A stretch of 64,000 bases of DNA from an uncultured Lachnospiraceae bacterium (GCA_910589265.1 CAJUTQ010000101.1:1-64000), one strand, 5' to 3'; positions 8,180-17,756 are shown, counted from the stretch's first letter. The notes: generated by a model from the letters alone, not told the origin. A program made the numbers and translations.

Positions 8180-10507
8180 TCAGGTAGAGATTTCATCAAA
8201 GGAGAGCTCTGCTCTCTGAAATCCAATGGTCACTCGAAACAAATCCCCGTCTAAGTAAATGGAAAAGGTTCCCCCTTGGGCCTCCACCAAATTTTTTGCT
8301 ATGGATAGTCCTAATCCGCTTCCCTCTGAGTTGCGGCTTACATCTCCTCTAATGAACCGCTCTGTCAATTCATCTGCATGAATATTCAAAGGCTGCTTTG
8401 ATATATTTTTGATTGAAAACTCTACGTTTTCCTCGCCTGTTTTCACATCCACATATACTCTTGTACCTTCCATAGCGTATTTGGCCACATTGTTATACAA
8501 ATTTTCAAATACCCTCCAAAGCCTTCTACCGTCAGCTTCAATAATAGGCGTCTCATCTGGAAGTTTTAAAATCATCTCTAACTCTTTTTCAGAAAACTTC
8601 TCATCAAATTCTCCTCCTGCCTGCATGACCAGCTCTGCCAAATTCATCCTTGTAATGTGATAAGTAATATTGCCAGAACTGATTTTTGAAGCTTCCACTA
8701 AGTCTTCTGTCAGCTGTTTTAGCCTTTGGGATTTCTTATCTAGAATTTCAATATAAGAACGTATCTTAGCATCTTGAATTTTTTCTCTTTTTAGCAAATC
8801 CACATAATTAATAATGGACGTCAGGGGCGTTTTAATATCATGGGATACATTTGTAATGAGATCTGTTTTTAGCCTTTCATTTTTTACATTTGCATCTACT
8901 GCTGCCCGTATGCCATCCCCAATATGGTTCATTTCCTGGGCCAATGTTAAATTATCCCCTTTTAAATCCTTTGTCTGAATCCAATGTTCAATTTCCCCAG
9001 AGGCAATTTTACGGATTCCCTCTATTACTTTTTGCCTTAAAATAGCTTCTTTCATAAGAAAAGTGCCTATAACTACTGTAAAAACAATCCATAACTTTCG
9101 GGAAGTATAAATAAGGAAAATACTTACAGCCAAATAGGCGGTAAACAAGAGAGCGAATTTTATATGGGCATGTATGTTTTTAGAAAAATCGCCCATTAAT
9201 CGCCCCCACATAAATAAAAGGCTGTTACTCCAAAAGGTTCCTGCCTTTAGTCTCCTAACGAGACTTAAGTAACCTATAAGGAATACACTGTTGAGAAGAA
9301 ATGTCATGATTCCCATCCATAAATAAAAAATATAAGGAGAAGTTCCATAAGTATTTCCTACAAAGGTGCCTGCCACAATAATGCATAGGCAGAGGAAACA
9401 TATAAAACCTGCTGCTATTTCTGTTTTCATCCTATCAAAAGTATTTAAGTATACTTCCTTTGAACCCTTTTCTCTTCCCGCCATGCAGCTTAGAGCAATG
9501 AAAAGGGCTATCCCAAGACATCCTGCACCTATTCCTAAAGAAGCTGCCCGTTTTATCCAAGGCTTTATGGAATCATAGGGTTCTTTAGCGTCTGCAAACT
9601 CATCTTCTGCCAAATACCGCTTATCAATAGCCATTGCCACATAATAATTACCTTCAAATCGGCTGCCATATTTTTTGAGCTTCTGGCCTAAATAGTGTTC
9701 TGGAATATTTAAACTAGAACTCCAATCAGAATTAATGGAATCAACGGCAAAGCCTGGTCCTATTTTTTTCAGCATATCCCTTGCCTTCCCAACAGTTTCT
9801 GACTGTATTACCTCCATTTCTTCCTTGTTGAGCTCTTCCATTGAAAAATCATCTATATTCGTATAAATCGATTTATTTTGATAATCTGCCACAAAAAACC
9901 GGACGTTTGTCTTGTCACTTTTAAACAATCCTAATTGCTGTTTATAATTCAAATAATCCTCGGCAATCCTTTGTATAGCCTCTTCTAAATAACTATATTG
10001 CTCCTCCCAATCATGGACATTTAAGACATGTTCATAGAAACTTCGTCCATCTGCAGGGATATATTCTTCAACCAGCTGCCTAGCTGTTATTTGCTTTTCC
10101 CTTTCCCCATCCAGAACATATACATTCACTTGTTCAAAAAAAAGGCCTGCCTGCCCCCATTTTAAAAGATCATCCAAATAATATCCAATACTTACTGTCT
10201 CCTGGTTGGCAGCTAAATGACTTTCCACAAACTGCCTTACATCAATAATTTTATTTCCGTTGTACTCTCCCTTTGTCTCAAAAATATTTCTCAGCTCAAT
10301 ATAATTTAAAAGTTCTGTCTCCCACTTGGAAAATAAAGTACGAAATGTATTGGATTCTTCAAAAACCGTCTTATTTCCAAAGGCCACAGCTTCCCCGTTA
10401 TTTTTAAAATATTCTATGTTTACTGTGGCACATAAGACAAATATCATAACACACCATTCCTGCAAAAGGATGAGAAACCATTTTTTTGTTTTTGTCTTTA
10501 TACCCAT
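8180..10507 (-). CDS. Large membrane sensor histidine kinase
   Basis: I start it at ATG 10507 (MGIKTKTKKW) behind AAGGAG; about 775 residues. An N-terminal helix (WFLILLQEWCVMIFVLCATV) leads into an extracytoplasmic domain of about 280 residues. Four or five further helices follow: LGIGAGCLGIALFIALSC, AAGFICFLCLCIIVAGTF, FYLWMGIMTFLLNSVFLIGY, ALLFTAYLAVSIFLIYT and LWIVFTVVIGTFL. The kinase core has the H-box NVSHDIKTPLTSI, an N-box VFENLYNNVAKYA and G-box GSGLGLSIAKNLVEAQGG. It phosphorylates the OmpR-type regulator encoded just upstream. The large sensor is longer than in most cell-envelope kinases; its ligand is unknown. Confidence 0.9.
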   Translation of the reverse strand: MGIKTKTKKWFLILLQEWCVMIFVLCATVNIEYFKNNGEAVAFGNKTVFEESNTFRTLFSKWETELLNYIELRNIFETKGEYNGNKIIDVRQFVESHLAANQETVSIGYYLDDLLKWGQAGLFFEQVNVYVLDGEREKQITARQLVEEYIPADGRSFYEHVLNVHDWEEQYSYLEEAIQRIAEDYLNYKQQLGLFKSDKTNVRFFVADYQNKSIYTNIDDFSMEELNKEEMEVIQSETVGKARDMLKKIGPGFAVDSINSDWSSSLNIPEHYLGQKLKKYGSRFEGNYYVAMAIDKRYLAEDEFADAKEPYDSIKPWIKRAASLGIGAGCLGIALFIALSCMAGREKGSKEVYLNTFDRMKTEIAAGFICFLCLCIIVAGTFVGNTYGTSPYIFYLWMGIMTFLLNSVFLIGYLSLVRRLKAGTFWSNSLLFMWGRLMGDFSKNIHAHIKFALLFTAYLAVSIFLIYTSRKLWIVFTVVIGTFLMKEAILRQKVIEGIRKIASGEIEHWIQTKDLKGDNLTLAQEMNHIGDGIRAAVDANVKNERLKTDLITNVSHDIKTPLTSIINYVDLLKREKIQDAKIRSYIEILDKKSQRLKQLTEDLVEASKISSGNITYHITRMNLAELVMQAGGEFDEKFSEKELEMILKLPDETPIIEADGRRLWRVFENLYNNVAKYAMEGTRVYVDVKTGEENVEFSIKNISKQPLNIHADELTERFIRGDVSRNSEGSGLGLSIAKNLVEAQGGTFSIYLDGDLFRVTIGFQRAELSFDEIST

Positions 10508-10533
10508 GTCCTTTCTCCTTGACAAATGCCAGA

Positions 10534-11235
10534 CTACCTATCTTGTTTGTCAATCTTATATCCCACTCCCCAAACGACCTTTAAATATCTGGGGTCCTTT
10601 GGATTAATCTCAATTTTTTCCCGAATATGGCGAATATGTACTGCAACTGTATTATCTGCTCCTACTGCTTCCTCATTCCATATATTTTCATAAATTTGGT
10701 CTATGGAAAATACCTTACCTTGGTTTTTTACTAAGAAAAGCAAAATATTATACTCAATAGGCGTCAGTTTTACTCTCTCTCCCTCTACAGTAACCTCCTT
10801 TCTATCGTCATAAATGGCCAGGCCTCCTACCTGATATATATGACTACTGCCTCCCTTTGCCATTGCCCCTAATTTCGTATACCTTCGGATTGTGGACTTC
10901 ACCCTTGCCAGAAGTTCTAAAGGATTAAAGGGCTTTGTAACATAGTCATCTGCTCCAATGTTAAGCCCTAGTATTTTATCTGTATCTTCGGATTTTGCCG
11001 AAAGAATAATAATGGGAATGCTGCTTGACTCCCGAATTTTTAAAGTAGCCCTAATTCCATCTAGCTTTGGCATCATGACATCTATAATCAATAAATGAAC
11101 TTGATATTCCTTTATGATCTGTATGGCCTGCTCACCATCATATGCCTTCAATATATGATAGCCTTCTTGGGCAAGATAAATCTCTATAGCATCCACTATC
11201 TCTTTATCGTCATCGCAAACTAATATTGTAATCAT
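10534..11235 (-). CDS. OmpR/PhoB-family response regulator
   Basis: The start at ATG 11235 (MITILVCDDD) follows AAGGGAC; the longer GTG frame is unlikely. The 233-residue protein has a receiver domain (about 1-115) with acidic pocket CDDDKE, phospho-acceptor Asp in LLIIDVMMPKLDG, Ser in IIILSAKSED and Lys in DDYVTKPFNPLELLARV. The C-terminal winged helix (about 135-230) has VKLTPIEYNILLFLVKNQGKVFS and TVAVHIRHIREKIE. The cognate sensor follows with a 26-base gap. Targets cannot be read from this window. Confidence 0.93.
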   Translation of the reverse strand: MITILVCDDDKEIVDAIEIYLAQEGYHILKAYDGEQAIQIIKEYQVHLLIIDVMMPKLDGIRATLKIRESSSIPIIILSAKSEDTDKILGLNIGADDYVTKPFNPLELLARVKSTIRRYTKLGAMAKGGSSHIYQVGGLAIYDDRKEVTVEGERVKLTPIEYNILLFLVKNQGKVFSIDQIYENIWNEEAVGADNTVAVHIRHIREKIEINPKDPRYLKVVWGVGYKIDKQDR

Positions 11236-11270
11236 TCTTTGTCCCTTCATCTCCTGTATGAAAATTTCCA

Positions 11271-11753
11271 CTATAACTCAATGATCATAGGCGTATATCG
11301 AATTCCTCCTGCATCCCGCTCCCTATCTGTATCATGAAAGCCAATTCTATGATAAAATCCTACCGCATAGGGAGCTGCATTTACAGTCAGCTTCTGCTCG
11401 CCCATTTCTGTGGTGCTGTAGTGGAAAATATATTGCATCAGTTTACGCCCCACTCCCTTTTTATGAAACTGCTCGTCTACAAAGAGGAGGGAAATATGGG
11501 TCCTGTTTCGTATGCCTGCCATTCCTATCATCTTCTTATTTTCATAGGCACCAAAAAGCTGATACTCTCCCATATAAAACATTTTCTCCAAAATAGGATC
11601 TGTAATAAATTGATAGAAGCTCTTGATCCCTTGGGCTGTATAATCTTTTTTTTCAAATTTTAAAAAAGTTTTCCAGGCAATGTCCATGGCCTCCTTCCAC
11701 TCACTTCTATAAGCAGGTCGGATCAAAACCTTATTTTCTTCCTTTTTGTCCAT
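11271..11753 (-). CDS. GNAT-family N-acetyltransferase
   Basis: The 160-residue protein has the GNAT fold: strand MIGMAGIRNRTHISLLFVDEQFHKKGVGRKLM (about 75-107), whose HKKGVGRKLM is the acetyl-CoA pyrophosphate-binding motif A. The C-terminal LTVNAAPYAVGFYHRIGFHD (motif B) is the usual end of the fold. It starts at ATG behind AGAGGAT. The substrate cannot be inferred. It precedes the response regulator gene by 35 bases, so co-transcription is possible. Confidence 0.85.
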   Translation of the reverse strand: MDKKEENKVLIRPAYRSEWKEAMDIAWKTFLKFEKKDYTAQGIKSFYQFITDPILEKMFYMGEYQLFGAYENKKMIGMAGIRNRTHISLLFVDEQFHKKGVGRKLMQYIFHYSTTEMGEQKLTVNAAPYAVGFYHRIGFHDTDRERDAGGIRYTPMIIEL

Positions 11754-11783
11754 GCGGCCATCCTCTTTTTCTGGTGAAATATT

Positions 11784-12713
11784 TTAAGGCTGTTTTGACA
11801 AAAGCCAATGATAAATATCTTTGTAAACGTCTATTCGATCCGGCTCATTTAATATTTCATGGCGGTCTTGTTTATACAGCTTTAGGGAAATATTTTTCAT
11901 TCCTAAGCTTTGAAATTGCCCATATACCTTTTTTACGCCTTTTCCAAAATTTCCAATAGGATCTTCCAGCCCAGCCAAAAAGCATACAGGAAGGTCCTTT
12001 GGCATTTTCTTTAATTCCTTCTTGTTATTTAGTAATGATAACATTTGAAATAATGTAAAAAAGCCGTTTAACGTGAAGGTAAAGCCACAATATTCATCTT
12101 TTAAAAATTTGTCCACAACCTTCCTATCCCTTGAAAGCCAGTCCATTCTTGTCCTCTTTGGACGGATTCTTTTGTTTGCCCTTGCAAAGGCAAGATGATC
12201 TATCAGGGAACTTCGATAATTCCATCCCCTTAACCTGGCCATAATAAAAACTGCCCCCTTGCCTGCCATAAGCTCCAAGGCGCTCCTATATCCTGTTCCT
12301 ACAATGATCCCTCCCTGGATTCCACTTCCATAGCGGGTCAAATATACCCTTGTAAGAAAAGACCCCATGCTATGTCCCAAAAGAAAGTAAGGCTTTCCTA
12401 TATTCTCCTGTTCCATAATTTTTTTCAGCCGATGAATATCCTTTACTAAAATAGTTACCCCATCTTTTTTTGCAAAATATCCCTGACTTTCTTTGTTCAT
12501 CGCTGTTTTTCCATGTCCAAGATGATCGTTTCCTACTACAAGAACTCCCCTCTTTGCCATGTAAGAGGCAAATTCGTCATACCTGTCTATATGCTCTGCC
12601 ATTCCATGGACAATCTGTAGAATGAACTTTATCTCCCCTTCTGGCTCCCATTTTATTGCGTGAACTTTTGATTTCTTATCTCTAGAGTCATAATAAAATT
12701 CTTCTTTTAACAT
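11784..12713 (-). CDS. Alpha/beta hydrolase, monoacylglycerol-lipase-like
   Basis: The ATG at 12713 follows AGGAGCGG and overlaps the metG stop by 7 bases, so the two are translationally coupled; upstream frames are inside metG. The 309-residue protein has the serine hydrolase nucleophile elbow GHSMGS (about residue 102), the oxyanion-type HGMAEHIDRYD (about 36-46), the acid in LAGLEDPIGNFG and the catalytic His in KQDRHEILNEPD near the C-terminus. This is the Hydrolase_4 (lysophospholipase/monoglyceride lipase) pattern. No signal peptide, so cytoplasmic; the natural ester is unknown. Confidence 0.88.
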   Translation of the reverse strand: MLKEEFYYDSRDKKSKVHAIKWEPEGEIKFILQIVHGMAEHIDRYDEFASYMAKRGVLVVGNDHLGHGKTAMNKESQGYFAKKDGVTILVKDIHRLKKIMEQENIGKPYFLLGHSMGSFLTRVYLTRYGSGIQGGIIVGTGYRSALELMAGKGAVFIMARLRGWNYRSSLIDHLAFARANKRIRPKRTRMDWLSRDRKVVDKFLKDEYCGFTFTLNGFFTLFQMLSLLNNKKELKKMPKDLPVCFLAGLEDPIGNFGKGVKKVYGQFQSLGMKNISLKLYKQDRHEILNEPDRIDVYKDIYHWLLSKQP

Positions 12714-14629
12714 ATCACCGCTCCTGCATCCATTTCTTTTTCTGGAACTATAAGGGCTAACTCTCCGTTTTCGTTTTCTGCACATAATATCATTCCTTCG
12801 GACAGTATCCCTGCCAGTTTTGCAGGCTTTAAATTTACTAAAACCATGACCTTTTTTCCTACCATTTCTTCTGGCTTATAATAAGCTTTAATTCCAGAAA
12901 CAATCTGCCTTATTTCATTTCCTATTTTCACTTTTGAGCAAAGAAGCTTTTTGGATTTTTTTACTTCCTCACATGCAATAATCTCCCCTACTTGAAACTG
13001 CAGTTTATCAAATTCTTCATAAGTAATTTCTGCCTTTGCCTCTTCTTTCTCCTCAAGATTATAAAGCTCTTCCACTTTTTTAAGCACTTCTTCCTTATCT
13101 AAACGCCCAAAAAGTATTTCTGGTTTTTTTGTCACCTGACCTCCTGATGGATAAAGTCCAAACTTTCCCCAGTCTTCATAATTCCTTAGTGAAGTCTTTA
13201 GTTCCTTAGCAATTTTCCCGGCTGTTGAAGGCATAAAAGGCTCCAGCATGGAAGCTCCTATTGTAATTCCCTCCACAAGATTATAGAGAACGGTGGCCAG
13301 TCTGTCTTTCTTATTTTCATCTTTGGCCAGATTCCATGGTTCTGTCTCGTCAATATATTTATTACACCGTTTAAATAAAGTAAAAATCTCTGTCAAGGCG
13401 TCTGCCACCCGCAGCTCTTCCATTTTTGCCTCCACCTTTTCCTTTGTTCCAGTGACCACTGCCTTTAATTCCTCATCCACCTCTTCCATAACTTCTTTGT
13501 TTGAGACAATCCCTTGAAAATATTTATTGCTCATGGATATCGTGCGGTTTACAAGGTTCCCTAGTGTGTTGGCCAAATCTGTATTTAATCTCTCTATGAG
13601 GAGTTCCCAAGAAATCACTCCATCGTTGTCAAAGGGCATCTCATGAAGTACAAAATAGCGGACAGGATCAACCCCAAAAAATTCTGCCAGCTGATCTGCG
13701 TAAAGAACGTTCCCCTTTGATTTACTCATTTTTCCATCTCCTTGTAGGAGCCATGGATGTCCAAATATTTGCTTTGGCAAAGGCTCTCCCAATGCCATAA
13801 GAAAAATAGGCCAGTAGATTGTATGGAAACGGATAATATCCTTTCCTATTAGATGGAGATCCGCCGGCCACATTTTTTTATACTCCTCACTGCTCTCTCC
13901 ATTCGCATCATAACCAATTCCTGTTATATAATTGCTTAATGCATCTAGCCAAACATAGATGATATGCTTACTGTCAAAGTCTACAGGAATTCCCCATTGA
14001 AAGGAGCTTCTAGACACGCATAAATCCTGAAGTCCTGGGAGAAGAAAGTTATTCATCATTTCATTTTTTCTAGAAACAGGCTGTATAAATTCTGGATGGG
14101 CATGGATATGCTCTATGAGACGATCTGCATATTTGCTCATTTTGAAAAAATAGGCCTCTTCCTTTGCAGGCTTAACCTCTCTTTGGCAGTCTGGGCACTT
14201 TCCCTCCACAAGCTGGGACTCTGTCCAAAAGGATTCGCAAGGAGTACAGTAAAGCCCTTCATAGGAGCCTTTATATATATCTCCCTGATCATATAATTTC
14301 TTAAATATTTTCTGTACCTGTTCTTTATGAGCATTATCTGTAGTACGTATAAACTTGTCATAAGAAGTATCCATTAAATCCCAAATTCCCTGTACTTGAC
14401 TGGCTACCTGATCTACAAACTCCTTTGGCGTCACACCAGCCTCTTTTGCTTTTATCTCAATTTTCTGACCATGTTCATCAGTCCCTGTCTGAAAATAAAC
14501 GTCATATCCTTGTTTTCTCTTAAATCGGGCAATACTGTCAGCCAAAACAATTTCATAGCTGTTTCCAATATGGGGCTTTCCTGATGTGTAAGTGATTGCT
14601 GTTGTAATATAATATTTTCTCTTTTCCAT
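12707..14629 (-). CDS. metG: Methionine-tRNA ligase
   Basis: The 640-residue class I aminoacyl-tRNA synthetase charges tRNA-Met. The HIGH-type motif is PHIGNSYE (about 20), the Cys4 zinc knuckle is CTPCESFW with CPDC (about 128-150), and KMSKSKGNV (about 303) completes the active site. An anticodon-binding helical domain follows. The C-terminal OB-fold tRNA-binding domain (YEEFDKLQFQVGEIIACEEV, about 535-640) serves dimerisation and tRNA binding. Starts at ATG with AAGGAG upstream. No T-box or S-box leader is visible ahead of it. Confidence 0.97.
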   Translation of the reverse strand: MEKRKYYITTAITYTSGKPHIGNSYEIVLADSIARFKRKQGYDVYFQTGTDEHGQKIEIKAKEAGVTPKEFVDQVASQVQGIWDLMDTSYDKFIRTTDNAHKEQVQKIFKKLYDQGDIYKGSYEGLYCTPCESFWTESQLVEGKCPDCQREVKPAKEEAYFFKMSKYADRLIEHIHAHPEFIQPVSRKNEMMNNFLLPGLQDLCVSRSSFQWGIPVDFDSKHIIYVWLDALSNYITGIGYDANGESSEEYKKMWPADLHLIGKDIIRFHTIYWPIFLMALGEPLPKQIFGHPWLLQGDGKMSKSKGNVLYADQLAEFFGVDPVRYFVLHEMPFDNDGVISWELLIERLNTDLANTLGNLVNRTISMSNKYFQGIVSNKEVMEEVDEELKAVVTGTKEKVEAKMEELRVADALTEIFTLFKRCNKYIDETEPWNLAKDENKKDRLATVLYNLVEGITIGASMLEPFMPSTAGKIAKELKTSLRNYEDWGKFGLYPSGGQVTKKPEILFGRLDKEEVLKKVEELYNLEEKEEAKAEITYEEFDKLQFQVGEIIACEEVKKSKKLLCSKVKIGNEIRQIVSGIKAYYKPEEMVGKKVMVLVNLKPAKLAGILSEGMILCAENENGELALIVPEKEMDAGAVIC

Positions 14630-14806
14630 TCATGCATCTCCTTTGCTACGTAAAAAAAGCCCTCTTCATAAGACCCTCCTATAAAGAAGACAAATATTCA
14701 ATGATTGTCTCGTTTAAGCCTAACACTTTCTTTATTTTCTGTCAACAATGCATGGAAACTATTTTCTTTTCATATAAATGGAATAAATGAGAAAAAGGAT
14801 AGGCTT

Positions 14807-16642
14807 ATGAAGAAAGCAGGAATTCCTGTATTATTATTATGCATTATTTTTCTTATACTTATGCTTTCTAAAAACACATCAAAAGATTCCAGAGACTTTG
14901 ATCTCCTCTGTCAGGAATTCTTTTGCAGAGAAATTACTTCTAATACTCTTAATCTCCACTATACCCTGGCTTATCCAGAAAATTTCGGCATTAAGGAATA
15001 CCCAGTTACCTTTGGATCCCTCTCCCAAGAGAAAGAAGCCCAGTCAGCGGTAGATGCAGAAAACTTTATAAAAAGGCTTTCCAATATCTCTCCCTATAAA
15101 TTGAAGGAAGAGCAAAAGCTAACCTATGAGATTTTATGGGATTACTTAGATTCCCAGATGATTGACTCCCAGTTATTCCTCTATCCCGAGCTTCTTTCCC
15201 CCTCTTCTGGGATACAGTCTCAGATTCCTATTCTTCTAGCTGAATATACATTTCGCAGAAAGCAGGATATTGAAGATTACCTTATTTTAATAGAAGAGGT
15301 TCCTAATTATTTTGAGGAAATTTGTCGTTATGAAAAGCTCCGGTTAAAAAAAGGCCTTGTTATGGCAGATTACACCTTATCGAAAGTTATCTCCCAATGT
15401 TCTGATCTTTTAGCCAACAAGGAGGAACATTTCCTTCACACTACTTTTCAAAGCCGCATTCAATCCTGCGATTTCTTAAAGGCCGAAGAAAAAGCAGCGT
15501 ACATAGAGAAGAATAACCGTTTATTATCCCAGTTCTTCTTTCCTGCCTATGAAAGATTGGCAGATTTTTCTAAAACTCTTATGGGAAAAAGCAATCGTAC
15601 AGGAGGTTTAAAAGATTTAAAAAATGGAAGAGAATATTACGAATATCTTTTACAAACTTATACAGGCACAAAGTATACAGCAGTGGATGTCAAAGAGAAA
15701 TTGACAGAACAGTGGAAAAAAGACTATAGCAGACTTTCCATTGCCATGGGAGATCCTTCTTCCTTTTATGCAGCATTGAAAAAGCAGCCTGAAACTCTTT
15801 CTCCAGAAAAGGCCCTTTTAGACTTACAACAAAAAATGGAAAAAGACTTCCCTCCTTTGCCTCCTTCTTCTTTTACGATTAAGTATGTAGATAAAGCTCT
15901 GGAACCTTATTCCAGTCCTGCTTTTTATCTTACTCCGCCTATTGACGACCCTTTAGAGAACATTATTTATATAAATAAAAGCACCTCTTATACAGGGCTT
16001 CAACATTACACAACATTAGCCCATGAGGGGTATCCAGGCCATTTGTATCAGACGGCCTTTCAGGCAAATTCTGCCCTGCCTCCTATTCGAAATCTCTTTA
16101 GTTATACTGGCTATATTGAAGGCTGGGCCCTTTATACTGAAATGTTATCTTATTATTATGCCGATGTGGATCCTGTGTTTGCAAACATTGAGCAATTAAA
16201 TCATTCCCTCACTCTTTGTCTTTATTCCATGCTTGATGTATGTATCCATTACGATGGCTATACTTTAGATGAAACTAAAGAATTTCTCTCTACTTTTGGC
16301 AAGTTCTCTGATGAAGGGGTCACGCAACTATATCAATACATTGCTGAAGAACCAGCAAACTATTTAAAATATTATATTGGATATTTAGAAATTTTAAGAC
16401 TAAGGGAAAAGGCAGAAAATGCTTTGCAGGATAAATTTGTTCTAAAAGATTTTCACGAATTTTTATTGTCAATAGGCCCCGCTCCTTTTTCCATCATAGA
16501 AAAATGGCAGGAAATGTGGATTTCCCATATCCTGTCATTCTTTCTATATATATTACCCCTATTCTTTGTTCATCATTGGCAGTTCTTCTATCTCCTCCTA
16601 ATCTATATCCTTTCATCCCTCTCTTTTCCAAAGCTTGTATAA
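14807..16642 (+). CDS. DUF885-family secreted metallopeptidase
   Basis: I choose ATG 14807 (MKKAGIPVLLLCI) behind AAGGAT; upstream in-frame codons overlap the metG promoter region. The 611-residue protein begins with a signal/anchor helix (IPVLLLCIIFLILML), so it works outside the membrane. The DUF885 zinc motif is HEGYPGH (about residue 406), with EGWALYTEM about 25 residues on supplying the Glu ligand. These are peptidase-like hydrolases of unknown substrate. Normal family similarity ends near SIGPAPFSIIEKWQEMW; the last roughly 33 residues form an extra hydrophobic tail, which is unusual. Confidence 0.85.
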   Translation: MKKAGIPVLLLCIIFLILMLSKNTSKDSRDFDLLCQEFFCREITSNTLNLHYTLAYPENFGIKEYPVTFGSLSQEKEAQSAVDAENFIKRLSNISPYKLKEEQKLTYEILWDYLDSQMIDSQLFLYPELLSPSSGIQSQIPILLAEYTFRRKQDIEDYLILIEEVPNYFEEICRYEKLRLKKGLVMADYTLSKVISQCSDLLANKEEHFLHTTFQSRIQSCDFLKAEEKAAYIEKNNRLLSQFFFPAYERLADFSKTLMGKSNRTGGLKDLKNGREYYEYLLQTYTGTKYTAVDVKEKLTEQWKKDYSRLSIAMGDPSSFYAALKKQPETLSPEKALLDLQQKMEKDFPPLPPSSFTIKYVDKALEPYSSPAFYLTPPIDDPLENIIYINKSTSYTGLQHYTTLAHEGYPGHLYQTAFQANSALPPIRNLFSYTGYIEGWALYTEMLSYYYADVDPVFANIEQLNHSLTLCLYSMLDVCIHYDGYTLDETKEFLSTFGKFSDEGVTQLYQYIAEEPANYLKYYIGYLEILRLREKAENALQDKFVLKDFHEFLLSIGPAPFSIIEKWQEMWISHILSFFLYILPLFFVHHWQFFYLLLIYILSSLSFPKLV

Positions 16643-16705
16643 TTGTAGCTTATCTTCAAATGCAATCCACCATTTATTTACTCATTCTCCTCTGTTTAGT
16701 CAAAA

Positions 16706-16731
16706 AACTTCTGTAACTAATGACAGAAGTT
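16706..16731 (+). terminator. Possible terminator after the DUF885 gene
   Basis: AACTTCTGT and ACAGAAGTT form a 9-bp stem with an 8-base loop, but the following T-run is weak. The rest of the 343-base gap up to 16985 shows only AT-rich DNA and the promoter of the alarmone synthetase gene. Confidence 0.35.
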
Positions 16732-16922
16732 CCTTGAAATTAAAAGTATGTTGTATGCCTATGCAGTTAGTTTTTGCTAACATATGTAGTATAAACAAAA
16801 AAATATGATTTGTCTATACTATTTTCTGATAATTATTCTCCTTTTTTCCTATTCCATATATTTGCAAAATGCTAATTATTCTATTAATATTTTATGAACT
16901 TGATACACTTTGCTTATAATTA

Positions 16923-16931
16923 TGTTATAAT
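16923..16931 (+). promoter_or_regulatory. Extended -10 promoter of the alarmone synthetase gene
   Basis: TGTTATAAT is a perfect extended -10 element; no good -35 lies at the usual distance, which an extended -10 can tolerate. The start codon is 55 bases downstream. Confidence 0.5.
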
Positions 16932-16985
16932 AAAAAAGGTTAGTTTTCATATAACCAAATCTAATGATTAAGGAAGGGATATCCC

Positions 16986-17633
16986 GTGGAATTTCAATCC
17001 AAAGATTACGAAGGGGTAGATAATTGGAAAACGATACTTTTGTTGTACAATTCTGCCCTTAAGGAAATTGGCACAAAACTGGAGATTTTAAACGATGAAT
17101 TTCAACATGTCCATCAGTACAACCCAATTGAACATATTAAATCTCGGATCAAAACCCCTGAAAGCATTGTAAAAAAATTAAAAAGGCGAGGCTATGAATC
17201 CACTATCGAAAACATGGTTAAGCATATTAATGATATTGCAGGAATTCGGGTTATTTGCTCTTTCACCTCGGATATTTACCAAATCGCCAGAATGATAACT
17301 AATCAAAGCGATATTAAAGTGCTTTCCATCAAAGATTACCTGAAAACACCAAAGCCCAGCGGCTATACAAGTTATCATATGCTTGTCTCCATTCCCATTT
17401 TTTTGTCTGACAGTGTCGTCGATACAAAAGTTGAAATTCAAATTCGTACTGTAGCTATGGATTTTTGGGCAAGCTTAGAGCATAAGATCAATTATAAGTT
17501 TGAAGGAAATGCTCCTTCTTATATTAAGGCAGAATTAACCCAATGCGCCCAGATGGTGTCTGATTTAGATGCCAGAATGCTTTCCCTAAACGAAGAGATT
17601 AAGCAGTCCTCTACACAAATTTCTATTGAATAA
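16986..17633 (+). CDS. Small alarmone synthetase (RelQ/YjbM-type GTP pyrophosphokinase)
   Basis: The 215-residue protein starts at GTG behind AAGGAAGGGAT. It contains only the RelA/SpoT synthetase domain: the HINDIAGIRVICSF strand (about 78-91), the G-loop KPSGYTSYHMLV (about 121-132) and EIQIRTVAMDFWASLEHKINYK (about 147-168). No hydrolase HD domain and no TGS/ACT tail are present, so it is a single-function (p)ppGpp synthetase of the small, tetrameric RelQ/RelP class, making alarmone in response to transcriptional or envelope cues rather than ribosome stalling. It is monocistronic, closed by the terminator directly behind it. Confidence 0.93.
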   Translation: MEFQSKDYEGVDNWKTILLLYNSALKEIGTKLEILNDEFQHVHQYNPIEHIKSRIKTPESIVKKLKRRGYESTIENMVKHINDIAGIRVICSFTSDIYQIARMITNQSDIKVLSIKDYLKTPKPSGYTSYHMLVSIPIFLSDSVVDTKVEIQIRTVAMDFWASLEHKINYKFEGNAPSYIKAELTQCAQMVSDLDARMLSLNEEIKQSSTQISIE

Positions 17634-17650
17634 TTCTACATAGTTTTCAA

Positions 17651-17687
17651 AGCAAGGAAATTTTTTCAAAAAGTCCTTGCTTTTTTG
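17651..17687 (+). terminator. Terminator of the alarmone synthetase gene
   Basis: AGCAAGGA pairs with TCCTTGCT and is followed by six T. Confidence 0.85.
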
Positions 17688-17697
17688 TATAAGTTGA

Positions 17698-17740
17698 TAT
17701 AGTATATTCATATACTATAAGTAGTTTTTAAAACTACTTA
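17698..17740. promoter_or_regulatory. Two adjacent perfect palindromes upstream of the hemolysin III gene
   Basis: The first (17698-17719) has arms TATAGTATAT and ATATACTATA around TC. The second (17718-17740) has arms TAAGTAGTTTT and AAAACTACTTA around one T. Both lie in the promoter/leader zone immediately before the AAGGAG ribosome site, as expected for operators of a dimeric repressor. The cognate regulator is unknown. Confidence 0.55.
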
Positions 17741-17756
17741 TTAAGGAGTGAAAGCT

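Noticed and set aside
8005..8226. 73-residue minus-strand frame behind the sensor kinase
   Set aside because: It overlaps the kinase end and the hairpin at 8136-8177 and lacks a ribosome site.
14630..14806. T-box or S-box leader of metG
   Set aside because: No T-box or SAM-riboswitch motifs are visible in the short region upstream of metG, only a weak inverted repeat.
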